The notes beneath the pieces were generated by a model. It saw only the letters and a program-made list of their open reading frames with translations. It was not told the DNA's origin and made no database searches. From positions 1 through 35,312 of the forward strand of contig NJEL02000002.1 of assembly GCA_002254825.2 (NCBI GenBank): a DNA stretch of 35,312 nt, written 5' to 3'. The position numbers and the translations under genes are program-made. The DNA is from Methanosarcinales archaeon ex4572_44 (GTDB lineage Archaea; Halobacteriota; Methanosarcinia; Methanosarcinales; EX4572-44). This document shows, piece after piece, positions 16,329 through 23,333 of the stretch. Every line of letters starts with the position of its first letter. Within the stretch, counting starts at the first letter, position 1.

Positions 16329-18350
16329 ATGCGTGAAATTCCGGTTGGTAATGGCAGATTGCTTGTAAACTTTGATGCTGATTATCAGATCCGTGACATC
16401 TATTATCCTCATGTCGGTCTTGAGAATCATGGTGTTGGTTTTCCGTTCCGCTTCGGTCTATGGGTGGACGGTGATTTTTCGTGGATGGGGGATGAGTGGG
16501 AGAAGAGTTTGAAGTATCTCCCTGAGACCCTTGTGACCGATGTGAGACTTGTGAATAGAAGGCTTGGAATTGAGTTATTGTGCAATGACGTGGTCGATAT
16601 CGGGAGGGATATTTACATCCGTCAGATCAGAGTGGTTAACGAGCGGGATGAACTTCGGGAGGTGCGGTTGTTCTTCCATCAGGATTTTAGGATTATGGAA
16701 AATGCTGTTGGAGATACTGCAAGTTATGATCCTGGCACCGGCAGCGTGATTCATTATAAGGGCAAGAGATATTTTCTCGTCAGTGCTATTCGTGATGGTA
16801 AAAAAGGTGTTGATCAGTTTGCCACAGGTTTCAAGCAGTTTCACAATTTTGAAGGCACTTGGAAGGATGCTGAGGATGGTGTGCTCAGCAGGGGTCCAAT
16901 TGCACAGGGTTCTGTCGATTCCACGGTTGGTGTGAACCTTGTGCTTGATCCTCGTGGCGAGAAGGCAGTGTATTATATCATTGCTGTTGGGCGTGATTAT
17001 GGTACGGTTAGGGAGGGGTATTATTATCTGCTAGACCGTACACCGAGTTATTTCATACACCGCACAGAGAACTACTGGAAGAGGTGGGTGAACAAGACCG
17101 ATTTCAACTTCACGAACCTGCCTCCTCCAATTGTCGAGTTTTTTAAGAAGAGTCTTTTAATCCTCAGAACCCAGGTTGATGAGGGCGGTGCGATCATCGC
17201 AGCCAACGATACCGATATTCTCCAATTTGGTCGTGACACGTACAGTTACATGTGGCCAAGGGATGGTGCACTTGTGGCTTACGGGCTTGGTCTTTCGAAC
17301 AATCCTGCTATTGCAGAGCGTTTCTTCACATTCTGTTCAGGCATTCTGATGCATATCGGGTATCTCTTTCACAAGTACAATCCGGACGGGTCTATCGGGA
17401 GTTCCTGGCATCCTTGGATCATAGATGGTAGGAGGGTGCTTCCAATTCAAGAAGATGAGACTGCACTTGTGATCTGGGCATTGTGGGAGCATTTCGAGCG
17501 TTTTCGAAATATCGACTTTATTCGCTCGATCTATCATCCGTTGATCACGCAGGCTTCCGATTTCATGGTGAAGTATCGGGATAACGAGACAGGTCTCCCT
17601 GATCAGTCGTATGATCTCTGGGAGGAGCGGCGTGGCATTCACACCTTCACAACCTCTGCCGTCTACGGTGGCCTGATTGCAGCCGCTCGCTTTGCCGAGC
17701 TCTTCCATGACACCAGTGCCTGCAGGGAATACAATGCTGCAGCCCGTGAGATCAGATCTGGGTTGGAGCGGTATCTTTACAGTGAGGAGCTTAGGCGTTT
17801 TGTTCGAAGGATTGTTCCGAAGGGGTATGATGTTGATGGCGGTTTTGAGGTGGACGAGACCATTGATGCAAGCCTCTATGGAATATTTAAGTTCGGGGTC
17901 TTCAAGCCTGATGACCCGCGTGTGATCGATACCATGAAGACCATTGAAGATCGGCTCTGGGTCAAGAGTGATGTTGGTGGTGTTGCCCGTTACGAGGACG
18001 ATTATTATCACCGAGTTAGTAAGGATATAGCGAATGTACCAGGTAATCCATGGTTCATCTGCACGCTCTGGCTTGCACAGCATCGTATTGCAGTGGCACG
18101 CACGGTGAAAGAGTTAAAACTGGCAATCCCGCTCATGGAGTGGGTTGTTAGGCATGCCACGCCTTCGGGTGTTCTGGCTGAGCAGTTGGACCCTTATACT
18201 GGTGAACCGCTTTCGGTAAGCCCGCTCACGTGGAGCCATGGAGAGTTTGTAGCGACCGTGATGGAGTTTATTGAGAAGACAAAAAATCTGACCGTTTCAG
18301 CCGTCCTTGAATCGTATCATCTTGGTAGCGCTAAAAAGCGAAGTCCTTGA
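16329..18350 (+). CDS. GH15 family glucoamylase-like glycoside hydrolase
   Basis: 673-residue two-domain enzyme. The N-terminal beta-sandwich (about 1-270, starting REIPVGNGRLLVNFDADYQIRDIYYPHVG) is typical of prokaryotic GH15 enzymes. The (alpha/alpha)6 barrel follows, with FGRDTYSYMWPRDGALVAYGL (about 302-322). The general acid is likely Glu432 in DLWEER and the general base Glu618 in LAEQLDPYTGEP. Such enzymes release glucose from the ends of alpha-glucans such as glycogen; related proteins hydrolyse trehalose, so the substrate is not certain. No signal peptide is seen, pointing to a cytoplasmic enzyme acting on stored glycogen. The last 20 nt overlap the end of the opposite-strand sensor gene. 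Confidence 0.9.
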   Translation: MREIPVGNGRLLVNFDADYQIRDIYYPHVGLENHGVGFPFRFGLWVDGDFSWMGDEWEKSLKYLPETLVTDVRLVNRRLGIELLCNDVVDIGRDIYIRQIRVVNERDELREVRLFFHQDFRIMENAVGDTASYDPGTGSVIHYKGKRYFLVSAIRDGKKGVDQFATGFKQFHNFEGTWKDAEDGVLSRGPIAQGSVDSTVGVNLVLDPRGEKAVYYIIAVGRDYGTVREGYYYLLDRTPSYFIHRTENYWKRWVNKTDFNFTNLPPPIVEFFKKSLLILRTQVDEGGAIIAANDTDILQFGRDTYSYMWPRDGALVAYGLGLSNNPAIAERFFTFCSGILMHIGYLFHKYNPDGSIGSSWHPWIIDGRRVLPIQEDETALVIWALWEHFERFRNIDFIRSIYHPLITQASDFMVKYRDNETGLPDQSYDLWEERRGIHTFTTSAVYGGLIAAARFAELFHDTSACREYNAAAREIRSGLERYLYSEELRRFVRRIVPKGYDVDGGFEVDETIDASLYGIFKFGVFKPDDPRVIDTMKTIEDRLWVKSDVGGVARYEDDYYHRVSKDIANVPGNPWFICTLWLAQHRIAVARTVKELKLAIPLMEWVVRHATPSGVLAEQLDPYTGEPLSVSPLTWSHGEFVATVMEFIEKTKNLTVSAVLESYHLGSAKKRSP

Positions 18351-19422
18351 GTTCGTTGTATCGTTCGTAAACGAGTTCTTTGAATTTTTCAGGTTTTGCT
18401 CTGATGAGCGCTGCAAGCTCGAAGTCGCCGAGGTACTCTAACCATTTGATGATCCACCCAATCTCCTCTCCCTTGATCTCGTTGAGGTGTTCAATCAGTC
18501 CCTGCAACCCGTTACAGACTCTGTTTAGTGCGCAGTAGCCTTCTTTTCCCTCACCAAGTATTATTCTCCGTGCAATCTTGCATCGATGCACTGCTTCCTC
18601 TTTTGTGATCCAGTCAAGGTCACGACAGTTCCTGAAGCCCTTGAGCTGGTGTATCGTCTCTATGCTTTTTGCAGCCCTCCCTGCGAGTTCGAGCAGCATT
18701 TCGTTGTCCAACCCCGAGAGTGCGTAAGGTGTCTCATAGTAGCATTCGATAGCACCGATCACAGAGTTCTCTGCAATGAGGGGTATCCCAATTGCAGATG
18801 ATGGTGTTGTGCCGTTTTTGATCGTTGAAACACCTGTCCGTTTGGAAACATCCTCTGGTGTGATTGCAATCTTGATCTCAGCATGTCTGAGAGCATCTCC
18901 CACAAGTGTCTCATGCGTGCTGAGATCGATGGGCAGTACATCTCCTGCCACGTTCTCTGTGTATACTGGCGTGAGATGTGAGTCTTTCAGGAGGTAGATT
19001 ATGATTGCCTCGGATCCTGCAGTCTTCTGGATCAGGCTTGATATTATCTCTATGGTTTTATCAAGGTTCAGACATGCTATGAGAGCGTCTCCTGTCTCTC
19101 TGATTGCATCCCGTAGTTCCATTCCTGTTCGCTCCCACATCTCGAAGTATTCTTTGTAGACGAGGCTGAAATTCATTATGAATTCGAGGAAGAAGACCGA
19201 TGATTTTGAGACTATGAGTGGTATCTCTTGGAATGGTACCTCCTCTGTGAGCTTGCCGAGGGCATCGGTATGCACTGCTGTTATTTCTTCGAGACCAGTC
19301 TTCTCACGTATGCACTCTCTACTGAACTCATAGGCGTTGTAGAGAGCGGTCTCATCATCTCCTCCGAATAGGTACTCGTTGAGCAGTTCTGTATATGTCT
19401 CTTCAAGTTTTTCAGGAGTCAC
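18331..19422 (-). CDS. Stressosome-associated sensor: RsbU-type N-domain, GAF, unknown C-terminus
   Basis: 363 residues. Residues about 1-105 resemble the N-terminal RsbT-binding domain of RsbU (TYTELLNEYLFGGDDETALYNAYEFSRE, then a four-helix pattern ending in FFLEFIMNFSLVYKEYFEM). Residues about 110-255 form a GAF domain (LDKTIEIISSLIQKTAGSEAIII, ..SAIGIPLIAENSVIGAIECYYETPYALS). The last about 100 residues are helical with five Cys, including CALNRVC; I do not recognise them. No phosphatase domain is attached, unlike RsbU; a separate PP2C gene lies just upstream, with an ATGA overlap. Inference: it receives switch kinase released from the stressosome and passes the signal on together with the phosphatase. 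Last gene of the operon. Confidence 0.75.
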   Translation of the reverse strand: MTPEKLEETYTELLNEYLFGGDDETALYNAYEFSRECIREKTGLEEITAVHTDALGKLTEEVPFQEIPLIVSKSSVFFLEFIMNFSLVYKEYFEMWERTGMELRDAIRETGDALIACLNLDKTIEIISSLIQKTAGSEAIIIYLLKDSHLTPVYTENVAGDVLPIDLSTHETLVGDALRHAEIKIAITPEDVSKRTGVSTIKNGTTPSSAIGIPLIAENSVIGAIECYYETPYALSGLDNEMLLELAGRAAKSIETIHQLKGFRNCRDLDWITKEEAVHRCKIARRIILGEGKEGYCALNRVCNGLQGLIEHLNEIKGEEIGWIIKWLEYLGDFELAALIRAKPEKFKELVYERYNELKDFAF

Positions 19423-20018
19423 TCTGATCTCCTCTCGCGTGCCACTACAATGGTTGCATCATCTGTTCCCCGCGCATACTCTCGGAACAACGCATCTGCG
19501 ATCCTCTCTTCATCCTGGCTGCAGAGTCGCAGGAGAAGCTCTCGGTTGATACCTGATCGTATCCCGTCTGAGTGCATCAGTATCAGATCTCCACTGGTGT
19601 AGGGGTATGTGTGCTCTATTACCCTTTGCATGTTGTACCCGATGATTCCACCTGTTGAGATCGGGTAGCTGTTCTCGCTCCCAATTATCCTGGTGGTGAT
19701 ATTCCCAACCCCTGCAAAATGGATCCTACCCTCATCTATTTTTATTATCACTACTGCCATGACAACGCCATCGGTAGCTCTGAGTGCATCATCACACGCA
19801 TAAAAGAGACCCGTCAGGGTGAAATCCTCTCTGGAGCGAATGTAGTCTCTTATTGTCTTCACACAGATAGTTGCAGCCCTTTCTGCATGATCTCCATGCC
19901 CGATGCCATCAATAAGACTGATCAGAATGCCCTGGTTTATCTCTTCCACCAGGTATGCATCGCCGTTTGCGGTGAACCCCTTCTTCGCCCTGCTGATAGC
20001 ACCCACGCCCATTTTCAT
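19419..20018 (-). CDS. RsbX-like PP2C/SpoIIE-type phosphatase
   Basis: 199 residues from ATG 20018, the same size as Bacillus RsbX. That start overlaps the previous stop in ATGA; an ATG at 20045 would add nine residues. Metal-binding motifs are in order: NGDAYL (Asp20), DGIGHGDHA (Asp37), HFAGVGN, HSDGI (Asp151) and GTDDATIVV (Asp186/187). In Bacillus, RsbX dephosphorylates RsbS and RsbR and resets the stressosome, while RsbU (same fold plus N-domain) dephosphorylates RsbV. Its single-domain build and place behind the switch kinases favour the RsbX role, but with an RsbU-type N-domain encoded next door it could also supply the RsbU function in trans. Confidence 0.85.
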   Translation of the reverse strand: MKMGVGAISRAKKGFTANGDAYLVEEINQGILISLIDGIGHGDHAERAATICVKTIRDYIRSREDFTLTGLFYACDDALRATDGVVMAVVIIKIDEGRIHFAGVGNITTRIIGSENSYPISTGGIIGYNMQRVIEHTYPYTSGDLILMHSDGIRSGINRELLLRLCSQDEERIADALFREYARGTDDATIVVARERRSE

Positions 20019-20392
20019 CTCAACCACTTTCTGATCCGTACGCATGTTCCATCCTTCCCGGTGTCGATAGAGAGCTCATCCATCATGTGTTCAACACCCA
20101 GTAGCCCGATGCCAAGCCCATGGCTCACGCTCTTATCTCCATTATCTATAATTCCACTGCCCGAGTCCCTGCAGACGATCTCAATCCCCTGCTCGTTGGG
20201 GTGCACCTCAACCGTTCCAGCACCTGCATACTTCACTGCGTTCTCGGCGAGCTCTGAGACGGCAGTTGCGATCCGATGTTGATCATAGATACCAAAACCT
20301 ATTCTCTCTGCAATCTCTATCACACTCTCCCGCATGTTTATGATACCTGCCAGATTCTGGACATGAAAGACTCCCTCTCGCATTGGGCTCAT
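20015..20392 (-). CDS. Second RsbT-type serine kinase (GHKL ATPase fold)
   Basis: 125 residues from ATG 20392, which overlaps the preceding stop by 4 nt; ATG 20407 is an alternative start. The N-box reads AVSELAENAVKYAGAGTV, the G1 box DSGSGI and the G2 region GLGIGLLGVEHMMDEL, with the family ending GTCVRIRKWL. These are the ATP-binding elements of the RsbT/RsbW anti-sigma kinase group. Compared with its neighbour it has ENAVKYA instead of RNIVTYA and a shorter lid (SVSHGLG in place of GVSTSGSLG), so it is a diverged paralogue rather than a recent copy. Its substrate is unknown: a second STAS protein elsewhere, or the same RsbS/RsbR. Confidence 0.85.
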   Translation of the reverse strand: MSPMREGVFHVQNLAGIINMRESVIEIAERIGFGIYDQHRIATAVSELAENAVKYAGAGTVEVHPNEQGIEIVCRDSGSGIIDNGDKSVSHGLGIGLLGVEHMMDELSIDTGKDGTCVRIRKWLR

Positions 20393-20811
20393 CGTCGTCT
20401 CAGCCATTTTTTGATGGTTATGATGGTTCCCTCACCTGGCTTTGATTTGATCTCAAACTCGTCCATGAGTTGCTTTGCACCAGATAGCCCGAGTCCAAGG
20501 CTGCCTGATGTACTGACCCCGCCTTTGAGCACAAGTCCAATATCCTTTATCCCAGGACCTTCATCTACACATACCACCACGATACCATTCTTATCACCAG
20601 TCTCACTTTGCGCCTTTTCAATTGTCACCTCTCCCTTGCCTGCATAGGTTACGATATTTCTTGTGAGTTCAGAGATGGCGGTGGTGATCTTTGTCTGATC
20701 CACCACGTTAAAACCCATTTTCATCGCAAGCTCGCGCCCCTTGCCCCGCGCAGCGATTATATCAGCGCTCGATGCAATATTCACCTTCGTCATCTCCTCA
20801 TCTTCGCTCAC
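20389..20811 (-). CDS. rsbT: RsbT-like switch kinase
   Basis: 140 residues from a GTG at 20811 that overlaps the RsbS stop (GTGA) and has GGTGGTG a few nt upstream; ATG 20793 is an alternative. The match to Bacillus RsbT is close through AISELTRNIVTYAGKGEV (N-box), VDEGPGI (G1), STSGSLGLGLSGAKQLMDEF (G2 and lid) and EGTIITIKKWL at the end. In Bacillus RsbT is held on the stressosome, phosphorylates RsbS and RsbR upon stress, then leaves to activate RsbU. The STSG lid typical of RsbT proper is kept, so this is the better candidate for the core kinase. Confidence 0.92.
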   Translation of the reverse strand: MSEDEEMTKVNIASSADIIAARGKGRELAMKMGFNVVDQTKITTAISELTRNIVTYAGKGEVTIEKAQSETGDKNGIVVVCVDEGPGIKDIGLVLKGGVSTSGSLGLGLSGAKQLMDEFEIKSKPGEGTIITIKKWLRRR

Positions 20812-21188
20812 GACACACCACCACGTTGCTCCGCCCCAATGAGTTGTTTCAACAGCTTCCTCCCCCTCTCGAGGTTGAGAGCAGTGTTCACGTTCCACTT
20901 GACACGTATCCCGAGTTCAACGAGGGTTACTGCAACAGCAGGTCGGATTCCCACAACAACCGTTTTTGCACCGAGCAGTTCTGCTGTTGCTGCAACATTT
21001 GAAAGGGTTCTACCCATAAAACTATCCACAATATCGAGGGCTGTGATATCGATTATCAACCCTGTGGCTCCAACATCCTTGATCCTGAGCAGTATATCTT
21101 CCTGCAGCTTGGATATCTCATCGTCAGAGAGCTCTGACTGGATCGTTACCACAAGGAAATCCTCAATCTTCAGTATAGGAATATCCAA
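20808..21188 (-). CDS. rsbS: RsbS-like STAS-domain antagonist
   Basis: 126 residues, a single STAS domain from a TTG start with GAGAGGGA a few nt upstream. It begins MDIPILKIEDFLVVTIQSEL and shows DIVDSFMGR (Ser56), corresponding to the phosphorylated Ser of Bacillus RsbS in its IDSF motif. VVVGIRPAVAVTLVELGI (about 77-94) is nearly identical to the Bacillus motif. In the known system RsbS builds the stressosome core with RsbR and sequesters RsbT. It lies 15 nt behind rsbR and overlaps rsbT by 4 nt. Confidence 0.93.
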   Translation of the reverse strand: MDIPILKIEDFLVVTIQSELSDDEISKLQEDILLRIKDVGATGLIIDITALDIVDSFMGRTLSNVAATAELLGAKTVVVGIRPAVAVTLVELGIRVKWNVNTALNLERGRKLLKQLIGAEQRGGVS

Positions 21189-21203
21189 GAAAAATCCCTC
21201 TCT

Positions 21204-22037
21204 TCATCTATCTTCTATCCTCACTTTAAACCCAAGCATCTTGTCAGCGTGCCAGAGACCTGCACGCAGGTTGTTCTTCGTTATCAGCATCGAGATATCG
21301 ATCCCGAGACCTGCAAGCGTCTGTGCGTTAGCCGGGCTTATGCCTGTTATGATCGTATCTGCACCGAGCATCTTTGCAGCATGCACCGTCTTTATCATGT
21401 GGTTTGCTACCAGACTGTCAATTATTGGAACGCCTGTAAGATCGATTATCACAACCGACGCCTCAACTTCAACGATCCTATCCAACAACTCTTCCAAGAT
21501 CTGCTCCGCCCTTTCAGAATCGACGGTTCCGATCAATGGAAGCACCAGTATCTCCTCGCGTATCTGCAGGACTGGGGTGGAGAGGCTCATCATGGCTCTC
21601 TGCTGTTCGTGTATCACACGCTCCCGTTCCTCAACAAAAGCCATTGTCACAATGGTGAGGATATTATTTGCAATGGGTTCATACGAGTCGAGCAGTTGAT
21701 AGAGCTTCTCCTCATCATCCCGATACTTTGAGAAGATGAAACGCTCATAGATATCTCGAAGTTTGAGAATCCCACCGATTATTCTCTCAACGCTCATATC
21801 ATGCATCACTGCTTCTTCGGTTATTATTTTTGCATATTTTTCAACATCTTCAAATTCGCCAGTTCTGAAGGTTGAGACCACAGTGTTGTAGAGAGCAGTG
21901 TACCGCGCCTCTGTCTCAACATCACTCATCTGTTCAAGAAGACCTGATTCTCGCATCTCGGTTATCCACTGTCCCTTCAACTGATCTGCATGATCCTCAA
22001 AGAGAGCGCTCAACTCTCTTTCCAAATTTTGACTCAT
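21204..22037 (-). CDS. rsbR: RsbR-like stressosome co-antagonist
   Basis: 277 residues from ATG 22037, placed 5 nt behind GGTGA; a GTG at 22046 is less likely. The N-terminal part (about 1-140) is all helical and resembles the RsbR N-terminal sensor domain of the RsbRD_N kind rather than a globin. A helical linker (VEERERVIHEQQRAMM) leads to the C-terminal STAS domain with VLPLIGTVDSERAEQ, IDLTGVPIIDSLVANHMIKT and GADTIITGISPANAQTLAGLGI. Ser208 in the VPIIDS motif sits where Bacillus RsbRA has a phosphorylated Thr. The first gene of the six-gene operon; it would set which stress is sensed. Confidence 0.9.
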   Translation of the reverse strand: MSQNLERELSALFEDHADQLKGQWITEMRESGLLEQMSDVETEARYTALYNTVVSTFRTGEFEDVEKYAKIITEEAVMHDMSVERIIGGILKLRDIYERFIFSKYRDDEEKLYQLLDSYEPIANNILTIVTMAFVEERERVIHEQQRAMMSLSTPVLQIREEILVLPLIGTVDSERAEQILEELLDRIVEVEASVVIIDLTGVPIIDSLVANHMIKTVHAAKMLGADTIITGISPANAQTLAGLGIDISMLITKNNLRAGLWHADKMLGFKVRIEDR

Positions 22038-22092
22038 ACCGCTCACCCGACTATCACAACAGGTATCATTCTGTGATTATTGGTACATAATA

Positions 22093-22134
22093 CTGTCGAA
22101 TATTCTGACAGATCCTAACTCCATGTTATAGATA
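22093..22134 (-). promoter_or_regulatory. Promoter and dyad operator candidate of the stressosome operon
   Basis: A TATA-like ATCTATAACA (minus strand, 22125-22134) lies about 90 nt before rsbR. Between it and the gene is a dyad CTGTC (22093-22097) ... GACAG (22107-22111) enclosing the palindrome GAATATTC (22098-22105). The expected transcription start, about 22100, falls inside the dyad, a position usual for repressor operators. The TATA match is weak; the dyad is clear. Confidence 0.4.
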
Positions 22135-22278
22135 TCCCCTTACAGATAGAAGAACGCCTCCAAACCGAGACCCCAAGAGACACCGCATAAACCAGAGCCC
22201 ACCCCCGCAAAAGATTTAACGCTAAGAGGCCATACAAGACCTGAAAAGCGATCTTTATCCTTTAGTTGGGGCAATGCA

Positions 22279-22728
22279 ATGGTTTCACGCACACCACTAC
22301 TAACGGTCGACGTTGTAATCATCTATCAAAAAAAGATAGTTTTGATCAGGCGTGCCAATCCACCCTACCAGGGCTACTATGCGCTACCCGGCGGTTTTGT
22401 TGAGATCGGTGAAACAGTAGAAGATGCTGCTCGGCGCGAGGCAGAAGAAGAGACCACGCTTAACGTGAAGCTCGTAAAGCTTCTTGGTGTCTATTCTGAC
22501 CCTGATCGGGATCCGCGTGGGCACACCATCTCAATCGCATACATCGGCGAAGGAACAGGTAGGCTGGTCGCCAATACTGACGCTGCCTCCGTAGAATTGT
22601 TCGACACCGATGAACTGCCTAAAAAACTCGCCTTTGACCATGAAAAAATCCTAAGAGATGCATTCCATGTCATTTTAAACGCTCACAGCCCTCACAATAT
22701 TTTATTTCATTCAAACCGAAAAAGATAA
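22279..22728 (+). CDS. Nudix hydrolase, ADP-ribose pyrophosphatase-like
   Basis: 149 residues. The Nudix box is intact: GGFVEIGETVEDAARREAEEE (about residues 39-59) fits GX5EX7REUXEE, giving the Mg-binding glutamates. The preceding LIRRANPPYQGYYALPGG is typical of the ADP-ribose/NADH pyrophosphatase group in methanogens; DPDRDPRGHTISIAYIG follows. It hydrolyses a nucleoside diphosphate linked to another moiety, but the exact substrate cannot be read from sequence. ATG 22279 lies behind GTTGGGGCAATGCA. Divergent from the stressosome operon and convergent with tatD. Confidence 0.88.
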   Translation: MVSRTPLLTVDVVIIYQKKIVLIRRANPPYQGYYALPGGFVEIGETVEDAARREAEEETTLNVKLVKLLGVYSDPDRDPRGHTISIAYIGEGTGRLVANTDAASVELFDTDELPKKLAFDHEKILRDAFHVILNAHSPHNILFHSNRKR

Positions 22729-22751
22729 AATAAGAGAAAACTTATATTTAT

Positions 22752-22763
22752 AACAATATTGTT
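22752..22763. repeat. 12-bp perfect palindrome between convergent genes
   Basis: AACAATATTGTT in an A/T-rich spacer between the ends of the Nudix and TatD genes. It may be part of a 3'-end signal; no T run typical of archaeal terminators directly follows. Confidence 0.3.
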
Positions 22764-22820
22764 GCGGGGGTGGGTCTCCTCTTCGCTATTTATCTTTCCC
22801 ATTTTTCTGCTGGTCGTTCT

Positions 22821-23333
22821 CTATATGTTGAATATTTTTCGTGCGTTTTCGGTGGTTTTCTGTGCTATTTTCTCGAAGTTTGTCTCTTTTATGTTGGCTA
22901 TGGTTGTAATTGCATCCACTATGAAGGCTGGCTCGTTCCTTCCGCGGCGGGGTGAGAGGTATGGCGAATCGGTCTCAACGAGCAATCGGTCGAGCGGGAC
23001 TTCGCGTGCGAGGTCTCTGTGGTGTTGTGAGAAGCAGACGAGTGTTGCGAGCGAGATGTAGAAGCCGTGGTCGAGTATCTCGTTCATCGTCTCGATGCTT
23101 CCGCCGTAGCAGTGGAATACTACGCTATCACAGTTCTCTACTATTTTTAGTGCTTTTTCTTCTGCATCTCTTGCGTGGAGTATCACGGCTCCCTCAAAGG
23201 TGGTTGTTATCCCTGAGGTTATAATCTCGCTCACACCACTTCTCCCTGCTCTACTCAGGGCATCGCCTCTATCTGAGTTGAACTGTGGAAAGTTGATGTG
23301 ACAGTGTGAGTCAATTATCAGAGGGTTTCTCAT
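22821..23333 (-). CDS. TatD-family metal-dependent hydrolase lacking its central section
   Basis: 170 residues against about 250 in the family. Present: DSHCHI (residues 8-13, metal-binding HxH), GAVILHARDAEEKAL (about 48-62), VFHCYGG, ISLATLVCFSQ, LLVETDSPYL with the metal-ligand Asp, and RNEPAFI. Absent: the block between SEIITSGITT and GAVILHARD, which in TatD proteins holds the GxHP motif and the GEIGLD motif with the bridging Glu. The joint is in frame. TatD enzymes are DNases or related phosphoesterases; without that Glu activity is doubtful. Its ATG overlaps the leuA/cimA stop in ATGA, so the two are cotranslated. It may be a degraded gene or an assembly deletion. Confidence 0.75.
   Translation of the reverse strand: MRNPLIIDSHCHINFPQFNSDRGDALSRAGRSGVSEIITSGITTTFEGAVILHARDAEEKALKIVENCDSVVFHCYGGSIETMNEILDHGFYISLATLVCFSQHHRDLAREVPLDRLLVETDSPYLSPRRGRNEPAFIVDAITTIANIKETNFEKIAQKTTENARKIFNI

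Noticed and set aside
20608..21699. 363-codon open frame on the plus strand opposite the stressosome genes
   Set aside because: Antisense shadow of rsbS, rsbT and rsbR, which carry clear family motifs; the plus-strand product is Ser/Leu/Ile-rich without any motif.
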